The notes under the pieces are model-generated. The model had not been told where the DNA came from. It did not search any database and was given only the letters and a program-made list of their open reading frames with translations. Below, piece by piece: positions 36,760 to 45,900 of a DNA stretch of 64,000 bases (its first letter is position 1; each line of letters begins with the position of its first letter). The translations under genes and the position numbers were made by a program. The stretch is from Roseiarcus fermentans (GTDB lineage: Bacteria > Pseudomonadota > Alphaproteobacteria > Rhizobiales > Beijerinckiaceae): NCBI RefSeq assembly GCF_003315135.1, contig NZ_QNRK01000025.1, positions 36,922 to 100,921 on the forward strand. Reading direction: 5' to 3'.

Positions 36760-38073
36760 ATGGGACGCCTCGCTCCACTTGCGGCGGTCGGCGCACTGTG
36801 GTTTGCATGGTTGGCGAAGGGTTCCGCCAGCTTGGTTTCTGGCCACCCGAGTGATGAGACCGGAAAGGTTGTCTTGCACGCGGGCCCGAAGCCTTTCGTA
36901 GCCGATGCGAAGTCGGCAAGAGACGTCTCTCTGGATTACCTCAGAGCGACATTGACGCTCATGGTCGTGGCGCACCATAGCAGTCTGGCTTACACCCATT
37001 TCGCCCGCATCGATCCCAAGAACTATTTGGCTTCGACCGCGCCTGTTGTCGATGGAGCGCGCTGGCTGTTCCTCGATTACGCCGAGAATTTCAACGACGT
37101 GTTTTTCATGTCGCTGATGTTTTTCATATCCGGCCTGTTTGTCTTGCCTTCGCTGCGGCGCTCCGGCGCGGCGGCTTTCCTGGGTCAACGATTGCTGCGA
37201 TTGGGCTTGCCGTTCGCGGTCGGCGTGACGGCGCTCATGCCGGCGGCCTATTACGCCGCCTGGCTCGCCGCCGGTCACCCCCGAGGCTACCTCGAGTTCT
37301 GGCGCCAGCACATCACGCACGGCTGGCCTCCCGGGCCGCTTTGGTTTGTCTGGGTGCTGCTGCTCTTCGACGGCGTCGCGGCGGCCCTATTTGCTGCTTT
37401 TCCCCGGCGCACGTTCGATTGTCCGTCAGTGTCCAGATGGTTCAAGGAGCGCCCGCTGCCAGCCTTTGGCGCCATGGTTTGTGTTTGCGCCCTGCTGTAT
37501 CTGCCGATGCTGTCGATCTTCGGGTTTGGCTTTTGGGCCCCCCTGCTGACAAAGCCGTTTTATTTCCAGGTCTGCCGCATCGCCCTCTACCTCGCCTGGT
37601 TCTTCGCCGGCGCCTGGGTCGGCGCGGACGATCTCGAACGGGGACTGCTGTCGCGGAACGGTCGACTGGCGCGCGACTGGCGTTGGTGGCTGGCGGGCTG
37701 CTTTGTCGCGTATAACCTGCTGATCTTTGTCCCGCGCAACCAAAGCTTGACGAGCCTCCTGTCGGCGCACGGCATGGGGGCTTTGGAAGCGATCTTGTGG
37801 GTGATCAGTTGCGTGGCGAGCGGCTTCGGTTTCCTCGCCCTGTTCCGGGGCGTGGTTCGCACCCGCCGCGCCTGGATGGATTCGCTCGCGCGCAGCGCCT
37901 ACGCGATCTATATCGTCCACTATGTTTTTGTTCTGTGGGCGCAATTCGCCCTGCTCGGCCAGCCGCTTCCGGCCGGGGCGAAATTCGTGGCGACCTTTGC
38001 CTTCGCGCTGCTGTTCAGTTGGATGACCGCGCAGGCGTTGCTCCGGATTCCCGGGGTGCGGCGAATCTTGTAG
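36760..38073 (+). CDS. Acyltransferase 3 family membrane protein
   Basis: Polytopic protein of about 437 residues with roughly ten membrane segments. The conserved N-terminal motif DVSLDYLRATLTLMVVAHHS (about 60-80) carries the essential His and Asp/Arg positions of the acyltransferase-3 (OafA/OpgC-like) family. Members add acyl groups to sugars or glucans of the envelope. The true start is uncertain: ATG 36760 is used, but an upstream in-frame ATG at 36676 is possible. A fragment of another gene begins ten bases after the stop. Confidence 0.82.
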   Translation: MGRLAPLAAVGALWFAWLAKGSASLVSGHPSDETGKVVLHAGPKPFVADAKSARDVSLDYLRATLTLMVVAHHSSLAYTHFARIDPKNYLASTAPVVDGARWLFLDYAENFNDVFFMSLMFFISGLFVLPSLRRSGAAAFLGQRLLRLGLPFAVGVTALMPAAYYAAWLAAGHPRGYLEFWRQHITHGWPPGPLWFVWVLLLFDGVAAALFAAFPRRTFDCPSVSRWFKERPLPAFGAMVCVCALLYLPMLSIFGFGFWAPLLTKPFYFQVCRIALYLAWFFAGAWVGADDLERGLLSRNGRLARDWRWWLAGCFVAYNLLIFVPRNQSLTSLLSAHGMGALEAILWVISCVASGFGFLALFRGVVRTRRAWMDSLARSAYAIYIVHYVFVLWAQFALLGQPLPAGAKFVATFAFALLFSWMTAQALLRIPGVRRIL

Positions 38074-38082
38074 TCCTCGCCC

Positions 38083-38253
38083 ACGACAATTCTCGTGACC
38101 GGCTCATCCGGCCATCTCGGCGAGGCGCTGATGCGCTCGCTGCGCGCAGAGGACCGCGTCGCGGTCGGACTCGACATCCTGCCCTCGCCCTTCACCGACA
38201 TCGTCGGCTCGGTCGCCGACCGCGGCGTCGTCGCGCCGGCGATGCACGGCGTC
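38083..38253 (+). pseudogene. Truncated copy of the 5' end of the epimerase gene
   Basis: About 171 bases nearly identical to the first 171 bases of the epimerase gene at 41542. In the same frame it reads TILVTGSSGHLGEALMRSLRAEDRVAVGLDILPSPFTDIVGSVADRGVVAPAMHGV. The start codon is ACG instead of ATG. Similarity ends at 38253, precisely at the 3' end of the M48 gene on the other strand (stop at 38252-38254). It is too short to be functional. Confidence 0.9.
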
Positions 38254-39352
38254 AGTCGGCCCCGCCCGGCTTCCCCGGACACACGGCCTTGACCGCCGCC
38301 CACGCGTTCGCGTCGAGCAGGGGCGGGCCGTCGTTGGCGGCGTCGTCCGCTCTCAACGCCGCCAGCCGGTCCCGGGTCAGCGGATGGGACGCCAGATACG
38401 CCATCATGCTCTGGCTCTGCTCGCCTGTCAGGCGGAGCAGGAACGCGCCGAGCGGGGCCGAGGGCCGCCCGAGCCGGTGAAGAGCGCTCGCGGCGAATGC
38501 GTCGGCCTGCGCCTCCGCCTCGCGCGAATGCGCCGAGGTGACGAGTTCGCGCGACATGAAGATCACCGGGGTTGCGCCGGACACGTCGCCCATGAGCAGC
38601 GAGAGCAGGAAGGCGACGCCGCCATCGGCGATCATGAGCCGCAAGCCGTCGCGATGCGCGACGTGGCCGAGCTCATGGGCGACGACGCCGCCGAGCTCGT
38701 CGGGGTCGTGGGCCTTGTCGATGAGCGCGCTCAGCACATAGACACGCCCGCCGGGCAGCGCGAAGGCGTTCGGAATCCCGCTCCTCAGCACCGTGACAGT
38801 CACGGGCCTGCCGAGCTCGCCGGCGGTGGCGAGGCGCCTGGCGAGGCCCGCGAGCGCGGCGACGCCCTTGGCTTCGCGGCACCCGTCGCCGCCGAACATC
38901 GCCCTCACTTCGGTCGCCGCGGTGCGGCCGAGCCTCGCCTCCATCGCTTCGGGAACAAGGGGGGCGATGCGGTCGGCGAGGCGCGGCGCGGCGTCGATGG
39001 CGACGAACGCCACCGACGCGGCGGCGAGCAGCGACCAGAAGACAATGCGCGCGACTTCGCGCGCCGTGAGACCGGTTCGCCCCAGGTTCGGGCAAGCGGC
39101 TTCGACGCGCGCCCGCGAGTCGCGATCGGCGACATCGAGACGCGCAAGCTCCACGGCGTCGAGCGATTTCAGCCTGAGCGCGGCGGGGGCCGCGTCGACC
39201 ATGCGGATCGCCGCGTAGCGCCACTCGGCGAGCGTTTGCTCGCCGTCGCGAATCTCCAGGGCGGCGCCGAAGCGCAACGCGACCTCCCGACCGGAGGCCG
39301 TCTCGCCGTCGAAATATCGCCCGCGCCCGTCCGGCGCGTGCGCCGCGCTCAA
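38252..39352 (-). CDS. M48-family metallopeptidase, membrane anchored
   Basis: Protein of 366 residues. One membrane segment (about 125-146) separates an N-terminal soluble domain from the M48 peptidase domain. The zinc motif HELGH is in VVAHELGHVAH, and a downstream EAEAQADAFA supplies the third ligand. These are membrane-associated proteases of the HtpX/Oma1 type, thought to degrade damaged membrane proteins. The start is taken as TTG at 39352, overlapping the DUF898 stop by four bases; no ATG or GTG fits the beginning of the homologous region as well. Confidence 0.82.
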   Translation of the reverse strand: MSAAHAPDGRGRYFDGETASGREVALRFGAALEIRDGEQTLAEWRYAAIRMVDAAPAALRLKSLDAVELARLDVADRDSRARVEAACPNLGRTGLTAREVARIVFWSLLAAASVAFVAIDAAPRLADRIAPLVPEAMEARLGRTAATEVRAMFGGDGCREAKGVAALAGLARRLATAGELGRPVTVTVLRSGIPNAFALPGGRVYVLSALIDKAHDPDELGGVVAHELGHVAHRDGLRLMIADGGVAFLLSLLMGDVSGATPVIFMSRELVTSAHSREAEAQADAFAASALHRLGRPSAPLGAFLLRLTGEQSQSMMAYLASHPLTRDRLAALRADDAANDGPPLLDANAWAAVKAVCPGKPGGAD

Positions 39353-40599
39353 AAGCCCGCTCCCAGGTCGAAGCCGTCGAGCAACCCGGTGTCGAGCATC
39401 CCTTCGCCGATCGCGTCGCTGGCTTGCCCGGCCCGGCGAGCGAGCCTCAGCGTTTCGGCGTTGGCGACCGAGGTCGAGTCGACCACGGCGCGCCAGAACT
39501 GGTGAACGAGATAGGTGCGGTGCGCGGCGCCGATCAACGCGAGGACGGCCAGATAGGCCAAAGCCGAGGCCGCGGAGGACGCGATCCAGACGGCGTCCCC
39601 GGCGCCTTTCGCGGTCGGCGAGGGCGGCGAAGCGATGGCCGCGTGGATCGCGACGCCGGCGATCGAGCTCGCGAGCGAAATGGCGAGCGCGACGCCGACG
39701 TATCCGAGATAGATGCGGACGACCCTCCAGCCTTTCAGTGTGCACGCGAAGCCGGCGCCGCCGATCCTGAGGCCGTTCATGAACCAGCGCCATTCGAGCG
39801 CCTGAAACACCGCCCACACCCAGAAGAGCACAGGCACGGCGAGCGCTGCGACGAGGAAGGCGAACGGCAGCAGCGATTCGTTTCGGGTCGCCGCCGCGTC
39901 GGCCAGGAGGCCGATGGGAAGCAGCACGGCGAGCGTGGCGAGGACCCACAAGCCGACGCCGGCCTTGAAGAACGCCCACCCCGTTGCCTCGAAGCGCGCC
40001 GGCAGGTCGCCGTAGAAGGTGCGCCGCCACTTGAAGCGTTCGAGCGCCGCTGCGCGCCAGGGATGGGCGAGCCCCAGGGTCAGGATCACCACGATCATCA
40101 GGCCGACCGAGAGAAACGCGTATCGCCATCCCGCCGGCTTCATCCAGAACCGGACGCCGCGCCAGACCGTGCGGCTTACACGATATCGCCGGGCGCGGTA
40201 GGACGCGTACTGGAGCAGGAGGTAGATGAAGCCGAAGCTCGCGGCGCCGGCCGCCCACGCGGCGGCCCAGGCCAGATCGTCGGGAAAGCCTGCGGTTTCC
40301 GCCAGCAGTCCGACCAGGAACGAGGCGAGAAACAGCGGCGCGAGGATCGCGAGCGCGATCAGGTAGCCGATCAGAATCTCGAGCGGCCGGCCGGTGTATT
40401 CGAGCGCGTCGCCTTCGAGCGAGGTCGCCGACCAAATTCGCCGGCGTATCCCGGTCAGGAGCCAGAACCGGTAGAAGCCCACCGTGACGATTTCGAGCAG
40501 GCCGCCCTTCGCGGCGAACCAAAAGAACGAGCGGGCGTCGCTTTCGAATTTCGGGGCGGAGACGCCGTCCAACGTTTCCGAGGACGTCAGGGCGGACAT
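39349..40599 (-). CDS. DUF898 (YjgN-like) membrane protein
   Basis: Polytopic inner-membrane protein of 416 residues with about eight hydrophobic segments. The pattern ARSFFWFAAKGGLLEIVTVGFYRFWLLTGIRRRIWSAT followed by ALEYTGRPLEILIGYL is the DUF898 signature. GGAGG lies nine bases before ATG 40599. YjgN-type proteins are usually followed by an M48 peptidase, as here, so the pair probably acts together in membrane quality control. Confidence 0.85.
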   Translation of the reverse strand: MSALTSSETLDGVSAPKFESDARSFFWFAAKGGLLEIVTVGFYRFWLLTGIRRRIWSATSLEGDALEYTGRPLEILIGYLIALAILAPLFLASFLVGLLAETAGFPDDLAWAAAWAAGAASFGFIYLLLQYASYRARRYRVSRTVWRGVRFWMKPAGWRYAFLSVGLMIVVILTLGLAHPWRAAALERFKWRRTFYGDLPARFEATGWAFFKAGVGLWVLATLAVLLPIGLLADAAATRNESLLPFAFLVAALAVPVLFWVWAVFQALEWRWFMNGLRIGGAGFACTLKGWRVVRIYLGYVGVALAISLASSIAGVAIHAAIASPPSPTAKGAGDAVWIASSAASALAYLAVLALIGAAHRTYLVHQFWRAVVDSTSVANAETLRLARRAGQASDAIGEGMLDTGLLDGFDLGAGF

Positions 40600-40821
40600 G
40601 CGTTGCGGCCTCCGATCGGCGTTCCCGCAACGTATATACACTGCTTTCCGCGCTCTGTCTGTGAGTCGTCGGCGACGCCGAAGGCGGCGCGGCGGCGCAT
40701 CCAGGCGGCCGCTGGCGATCGACGCCGATCGCGACGTCGTCACCTGCGTTGGCCGACCTCGCCGAACGCGAGGCGGTCGCCCCCCGGACGCGCAGGCCGA
40801 AGGGCGACCCCGTCGCCCGCC

Positions 40822-41466
40822 TCACTGCGCGGCGCGGAGCTCGTCGTAGGAGACCATCACGTGCTCGCGGTAGGCGGGCCGCGCGGTCAGCTTCGCGTAA
40901 TAGTCGGCCAGGCTGCGGCGCGGCGGCCGAGGAATGTCGATGTCGAAATAGCGGTAGAGCAGGTAGCCGAACGCGACGTCGGCGAGGGTGAAATCGTCGC
41001 CGGCGAGGTAGGGAAGGGCGGTGAGGCGGCGCTCGGCGATGTCCAGATAACCGTCGAGCTCCGCGATCGCCCTCGCGATCGCCTGCGGGTCGCGGCGGCT
41101 CGGCGGCGTGCGCACGATGGCCGCGAAGACCGGCGCGGAAAAATTGCCCGTCACGTTGACCTTGGCCCATTCGGCCCACTTGTCGACCTGGGCGCGGGCC
41201 GCCAGGTCCTGGGGCCAGAAGGGCGCGGCGCCGTAGCGGCTCGCGAGATAGCGGTTGATTGCGGCGCTCTCCCACAGCGGCTCGCCGTCGCCGTCGCGCA
41301 GGACGGGAACGGTCCGGTTGGGGTTCATCGCCGTGAATTCGGGCGTGTCGACCCCGCCGAAGCGGTGGCCGAAGTCGTAGCGCTCGTACGGGAGGCCGAG
41401 CTCCGCCACGGTCCACATCACCGACTGCACGTTCGACGAGTTTCTCCGTCCCCAGATCCTGAGCAT
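40822..41466 (-). CDS. Glutathione S-transferase family protein
   Basis: Cytosolic protein of 214 residues with a thioredoxin-like N-domain (1-80; MLRIWGRRNSSNVQSVMWTVAELGLPYE) carrying the catalytic Ser in NSSN and the TVPVL cis-proline motif, and an all-helical C-domain (about 90-205, GDDFTLADVAFGYLLYRYF). The Ser-type active site suggests a beta/theta- or Nu-like enzyme. The role could be detoxification or thiol repair. It is divergent from the epimerase gene across 75 bases. Confidence 0.9.
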   Translation of the reverse strand: MLRIWGRRNSSNVQSVMWTVAELGLPYERYDFGHRFGGVDTPEFTAMNPNRTVPVLRDGDGEPLWESAAINRYLASRYGAAPFWPQDLAARAQVDKWAEWAKVNVTGNFSAPVFAAIVRTPPSRRDPQAIARAIAELDGYLDIAERRLTALPYLAGDDFTLADVAFGYLLYRYFDIDIPRPPRRSLADYYAKLTARPAYREHVMVSYDELRAAQ

Positions 41467-41541
41467 CGGTCGGCCTCCTTCGCGCCCGCCCCTGTGCTAG
41501 ACGACGGCGGGGCGGCGTCAAGCCGCGCCGGGACATGCGCC

Positions 41542-42525
41542 ATGACCATTCTCGTCACCGGAAGCGCCGGCCATCTCGGCGAAGCGCTGATGCGCTCGCT
41601 GCGCGCAGAAGACCGCGCCGCGGCCGGACTCGACATCCTGCCCGCGCCCTTCACCGACATCGTCGGCTCGGTCGCCGACCGCGGCGTCGTCGCGCCGGCG
41701 ATGCAGGGCGTCCGGACGGTCCTGCATACGGCGACGCTGCACAAGCCGCATGTCGACACGCATGGGCGGGACGCCTTCGTCGAGACCAACGTGCGCGGGA
41801 CGCTGATCCTGCTCGAGGAGGCGGTCCGGGCCGGGGTCGAGCGTTTCATCATGACCTCGACCACCAGCGCCTTCGGCGACGCGCTGAAACCGCCGCCGGG
41901 CGAGCCCGCGGCGTGGATCGACGAGACCGTCGCGCCGTCGCCGAAGAACATCTACGGCGTCACCAAGACCGCGGCGGAGGACCTCTGCCGGCTGTTCTGG
42001 CGCAACGAGGGGTTGCCCTGCATCGTCCTGAGAACCTCGCGTTTCTTCCCGGAAGCCGACGACGATCCGGAGGCGCGGGCGGCGTTCCCGGACGACAATC
42101 TGAAGCTCAATGAATTTCTCTATCGGCGGGTCGCGATCGAGGATGTGGTCGAGGCGCACCTCGCGGCGGCGGAGCGCGCGCCGGCGATCGGCTTCGGCAA
42201 ATACATCATCAGCGCGACGACGCCCTTTCAGCGTGAGGACGCCGCCCGGCTGCGCTCCGACGCCGCCGCGGTCGCGCGCGAGCGGGCCGGGGGTTGGCGG
42301 GAGGAATACGCCCGCCGCGGCTGGCGCATGGCCGCCTCGATCGACCGCGTCTACGACAACGCGCTGGCGCGAGCCGAGCTCGGCTGGCGGCCGAAGTGGG
42401 ATTTCGAGTCGGTCGTCGCGCGCCTCAAGGAAACCGGCGACATCCGCGGGCCGCTGGCGAAGGCGATCGGCGAGAAGGGGTATCATCCCGGACGCTTTGA
42501 AAACGGACCTGGCGCGGCCTCGTAG
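41542..42525 (+). CDS. NAD-dependent epimerase/dehydratase family protein
   Basis: Extended short-chain dehydrogenase of 327 residues. The nucleotide motif is TGSAGHLG (6-13, GxxGxxG form), and the catalytic YxxxK is in IYGVTKTAAEDLC, with Ser/Thr in TSTTSAFGD. It likely oxidises or epimerises a nucleotide sugar or small carbonyl compound; the substrate is unknown. A detached, nearly identical copy of its first 171 bases lies at 38083-38253, with the GST, DUF898 and M48 genes between the two. Confidence 0.88.
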   Translation: MTILVTGSAGHLGEALMRSLRAEDRAAAGLDILPAPFTDIVGSVADRGVVAPAMQGVRTVLHTATLHKPHVDTHGRDAFVETNVRGTLILLEEAVRAGVERFIMTSTTSAFGDALKPPPGEPAAWIDETVAPSPKNIYGVTKTAAEDLCRLFWRNEGLPCIVLRTSRFFPEADDDPEARAAFPDDNLKLNEFLYRRVAIEDVVEAHLAAAERAPAIGFGKYIISATTPFQREDAARLRSDAAAVARERAGGWREEYARRGWRMAASIDRVYDNALARAELGWRPKWDFESVVARLKETGDIRGPLAKAIGEKGYHPGRFENGPGAAS

Positions 42526-42698
42526 ACGAATGCGTGTCCTTTGCTGGGCAGGCTGCAGGCCGGCTGGCGGCTTGGCGACCCGTGGCGGCCGAGCAGGCTG
42601 GAGTCGGCAGGCGGGTTGCGCCGCGAAGGCGCGCCTCGACATGCGCGAGGCGGGGCTTGCGGCGGACCGCGAGACGCGCCGGGCCGAAGCGCGCCAGT

Positions 42699-43328
42699 CT
42701 AGGCGGCTCTCGTTCGCTGATACCCCGCGAAGCCGAGGCCCGCGAAGCCCGCGAGCATCATTGCCCATGTCGAGCGCTCGGGAACGGAAAAACTCAGTGT
42801 AGGGTCGGGTAGCCCAAATTCTCTACCCAGGAAATACCTGTCTTCGCTGGTGGTCGATAGCCGAAACGCGAGAAATCGTCCGCCATTGGCGATCGTATCT
42901 TGAACAGCAGTTGTAACGTCGAGGTTTAATGTTTCGACGGCGCCATCGCCGGAGCTTATTGTTGCAAAAGGATCGCCAGCAAAAAAGTCGGATGAATGGA
43001 CAACGCCGCCGCCGATAAATGTAAAGACATTAATCCAGCCAGGCGGACCACCGGGTTGATCAATGTTCGAGACAGGCAAAATGAGCTCTATGGGCCGCCG
43101 AGCCGCGGGAGGAAGGGCGCCAACATCGAATTCCAAAACCGTGCGATCTTCGAGATTGCCAATCGCGCCCATAACCCCAAGGAAGCCCAGAAGAAAAGGA
43201 TGGCCTCCCTCGAATTTTCTGATGCCTGCCGCATCAGCAGCATCAAGTTCTGCGCCATAGGAATGCTCAATTGAGCAAAATACCAACCCAATAGAGAGCG
43301 CGAGCGCCAGCCTGCCATACGTCTTCAT
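42699..43328 (-). CDS. Secreted protein with variant PEPxxWA-CTERM tail (PERxxWA)
   Basis: Exported protein of 209 residues. A signal peptide covers about 1-25 (MKTYGRLALALSIGLVFCSIEHSYG), and the mature part has TVLEFDVGALPP and INVFTFIGGGVVHSSDFFAG regions of unknown fold. The C-terminal tail is VPERSTWAMMLAGFAGLGFAGYQRTR, in which the canonical PEPSTWA has Arg in place of the second Pro. The gene is less GC-rich than its surroundings. GGAGAC precedes ATG 43328. It may be a diverging member of the exosortase substrate set. Confidence 0.75.
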   Translation of the reverse strand: MKTYGRLALALSIGLVFCSIEHSYGAELDAADAAGIRKFEGGHPFLLGFLGVMGAIGNLEDRTVLEFDVGALPPAARRPIELILPVSNIDQPGGPPGWINVFTFIGGGVVHSSDFFAGDPFATISSGDGAVETLNLDVTTAVQDTIANGGRFLAFRLSTTSEDRYFLGREFGLPDPTLSFSVPERSTWAMMLAGFAGLGFAGYQRTRAA

Positions 43329-44010
43329 TGGCAAGTCTCCGTAGTCCATTCATTATTTTTATAACCAAGGCGTCGTTCGGCGGCTGCGTCCACTGAAACC
43401 AGACCTCGACGTCGAGGCTCCATGCTTTCGTTTGCAATCAAAAGCGCCGCTTCGCCAACTGCTCTTGAAATGATAGACCGCCGTCGCAGAGACCGAGGCA
43501 TCCGTTTTGCAAGTCTTTTTTAATTTAAGGCGTTCCTCGCCTCGCCGATCGACCTGAGCAATCTAGCACGCCATCCAGGCGATCCACTACGTAGATTCAA
43601 CCATGAGCGTGCGCTCGACACACAAACGGAAGGAGGCCGGCGTCGCTCCGGTTCGTTTCAGCCGTCAACAGGAGCATTGTGGCGCACGACGTGCGGCACG
43701 CGCCGGGGATGGCGGCGTCATGATCGAGGACGAAGACGAGGAGGTGCGTCAGCGCGCCTCGGCCGGCGTCGTGCCGCGGTCCAAGCGCCGCATCAGCGCC
43801 CGGCGGACGACCCAGGCGCTGCGCGACATGGCGAGGCCGCGCGAACGCGCGATATCGAGGACCTGGGCGGCCGAGCGGCAAATGGCCGCCGCGATCTCCT
43901 AGAGGGTCGCGCCGTCGACGGGCGTGCTCGCGGCGGCTCTCGCGTCGCAATGTGGTCGCCAACTCGTGCGCATTCCGTTTGCGGCAAAGTGGGGAAGAGA
44001 TCGGCGCTCC
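43329..44010. other. 682 bases without a supported gene
   Basis: The first ~200 bases are AT-rich (for example ATTCATTATTTTTATAACC near 43350) and probably hold the promoter of the variant PEPxxWA gene. Open frames at about 43600-43960 on either strand resemble no family. No repeat or RNA gene is recognised. Confidence 0.4.
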
Positions 44011-44445
44011 TCAACTCGCCCTGGCCCTCAGCGCCGCTTCCACCGACCGCCATTGCGCCGCGCGCGCCCTGACCGCGGTGACGAACCACTGCGGCGCGCG
44101 ATGCGCCTCGGCGAGCACGTTGACGAGGACCGCCAGCGCCTCGATCGACTTGCAGGCGTCGGCTCGCTCGATCAGCCACTGCGCCTCTTCGTCGGCGACG
44201 ATTCCGGTCGGCCGCGACTGCCACACGACGTAGTCGGTGATCAGCTCGACGAACAGTTCCGTCCATTCCGGCGCATTGTCCATGCGCGCGCCGGCGACCG
44301 CGAACAATTCCTCCGCCGTCTCCCGGGTGACCTCGCCCTCGGCGAACACTTCGCGCCTGAGCCAGGCTACGTCCTGGGCGGTGACTCTGCGGCCGAGGAT
44401 CATGGCGCTGACGATCGTTCGGCTCTGCTCGACTGCGAGACCCAT
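44011..44445 (-). CDS. Conserved hypothetical protein of Hyphomicrobiales
   Basis: Soluble acidic protein of 144 residues. It has the order VSAMILGRRVTAQDVAWLRREVFAEG, then NAPEWTELFVELITDYVVWQSRPTGIV, DEEAQWLIERAD and a helical C-terminus. I recall similar uncharacterised proteins in Bradyrhizobium-like genomes, but no domain name. GAGGAATTGC precedes the ATG at 44445; a TTG two codons earlier is possible. No operon partner is obvious. Confidence 0.65.
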   Translation of the reverse strand: MGLAVEQSRTIVSAMILGRRVTAQDVAWLRREVFAEGEVTRETAEELFAVAGARMDNAPEWTELFVELITDYVVWQSRPTGIVADEEAQWLIERADACKSIEALAVLVNVLAEAHRAPQWFVTAVRARAAQWRSVEAALRARAS

Positions 44446-44594
44446 GTGCAATTCCTCGCTCTGATCCGCGACCGGCCGGCATCGACCGTCGGCGCCGCCG
44501 TGTTGAAGCCACCCTGCGCGCCGATCTTTTCCGAGAGATGAATCCTCACGCTACGGAAAAGGTTCCCTTGGGGCAGGGTTAAGGTCCCGCAAAA

Positions 44595-45884
44595 TCATAT
44601 GGTTTCGTGACCGTGAAAGCCGCTGCGGCCGCCGCGGTCGACCGCCTCGAGCCTTTCGACGAGAAACGCCCGCGCCGCCGGGTCGGTCTGGAGCCCGATG
44701 GCGGTCGTGTAGGCGTGGCGCGCCGCGGCGCGGTCGCCCGCGCGGGCGCTCAGATCGGCCCTGGCCACCCAGTACGGCTCGAAGGCGTCGAGACCGCCTG
44801 CGCGGCCGGCGGCGTCGAGGAGCGCGAGCCCCTCGCTGGGCCCGCGCGTGTGCGCCGCGGCGACCGCCCGGTTGATCGCGACCACCGGCGAACCGGTCAG
44901 CGCATGGAGACCGTCGTAGAGGGCGGCGACCGCTTCCCAGTCGGTCCAGCCGGTGAGCCTGCGCGCGGCGTGCGCGGACTGGACCGCCGCCTCGAGCTGG
45001 AAACGCCCGGCCGACCGCGCGCCGCTCGCCCGCCGCAACAGCGCCTCCGCTTCCTCGATCGCGCCCGCGTCCCAGCGCGCGGTGTCCTGCTCGCTCAGGG
45101 GGACGTAGCGGCCGAGGCGGTCGCGGCGGGCGGCGCGGCGGGCGTGGGCGTAGAGCATCAGCGCGAGCAGGCCCTTGGCCTCGGGCTCGTCGGGCGCCAG
45201 CGCGACCACCATGCGGCCGAGCCAGAGCGCCTCCTCGGCGAGGTTGCGTCCGCGCGGGTCGTCCGAGAAGGTCTCGTCCCAGCCGAGCGAAAACGCGGCG
45301 TAGATCGCCTCGAGCGCCGCCTCGAGACGGGCGGGCAGATCCTCGCGCTCGGGGATGCGGAACGGAACGCCGGCGAGTCGGATCTTCGCCTTGGCGCGCG
45401 CCAGCCGCTGGCCCATCGCGGCCGGCGAGACGAGAAAGGCCGAACCGATCGCGGCCGCGTCGAGGCCGAGGATCGTCTGCAGCATGAGGGGCGCGCGGAC
45501 GCCGGTGTCGATCGCCGGATGGGCGCAGGCGAACATGAGCGCGAGGCGGCGGTCGGGAATCGCCTCGCGCTCCGCCGCTTCCAGTTCGTCCGCGATCAGC
45601 GTCAGCGTCTGCTCCGACGCCTGGGCGTTGCGGCGACGGCGACCGCCGTCGATCAGCCGGCGCCGCGCCGCCGTCACCAGCCAGCCTTCCGGGTTGGACG
45701 GAACGCCTTGCCGCGGCCAGACGGCGAGCGCGGCGGCGAAGGCGTCGCCGAGCGCGTCCTCCGCTCCGGCGACGTCGCGTTCGCGCGCAGCGAGGAAAGC
45801 GACGAGCTTGCCATAGCTTTCGCGCGCGACCCGCTCCGCGGCCGCACGCGCCGGTTCAGACCCGGAGAGCGGCTCCGGCTTCAT
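44595..45884 (-). CDS. ECF42-type RNA polymerase sigma factor with C-terminal extension
   Basis: Protein of 429 residues. Residues 15-85 form region 2 (ESYGKLVAFLAARERDVAGAEDALGDAFAAALAVW), about 105-170 form region 4 (LQTILGLDAAAIGSAFLVSPAAMGQRLARAKAKIR), and the long rest (about 180-429) is the DUF6596/TPR-like extension typical of group ECF42 (GLLALMLYAHARRAAR, RFQLEAAVQSAHA, GSPVVAINRAVA). There is no anti-sigma factor; the extension is proposed to control activity. It overlaps nothing but follows the YCII gene by 16 bases, the conserved pairing for this group. Confidence 0.93.
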   Translation of the reverse strand: MKPEPLSGSEPARAAAERVARESYGKLVAFLAARERDVAGAEDALGDAFAAALAVWPRQGVPSNPEGWLVTAARRRLIDGGRRRRNAQASEQTLTLIADELEAAEREAIPDRRLALMFACAHPAIDTGVRAPLMLQTILGLDAAAIGSAFLVSPAAMGQRLARAKAKIRLAGVPFRIPEREDLPARLEAALEAIYAAFSLGWDETFSDDPRGRNLAEEALWLGRMVVALAPDEPEAKGLLALMLYAHARRAARRDRLGRYVPLSEQDTARWDAGAIEEAEALLRRASGARSAGRFQLEAAVQSAHAARRLTGWTDWEAVAALYDGLHALTGSPVVAINRAVAAAHTRGPSEGLALLDAAGRAGGLDAFEPYWVARADLSARAGDRAAARHAYTTAIGLQTDPAARAFLVERLEAVDRGGRSGFHGHETI

Positions 45885-45900
45885 CGAGACCCCGCGCCGG

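Noticed and set aside
38252..41536. One giant minus-strand protein of over 1000 residues
   Set aside because: The frame merely runs through the M48 gene and then other frames of the DUF898 and GST genes, which are well supported.
39424..42525. Plus-strand protein of over 1000 residues ending in the epimerase
   Set aside because: Only 41542-42525 has homology. The front is the opposite strand of the DUF898 and GST genes.
43597..43962. Open frames on both strands, possible transposase or regulator relic
   Set aside because: I could not match any known motif, and the frames conflict with each other.
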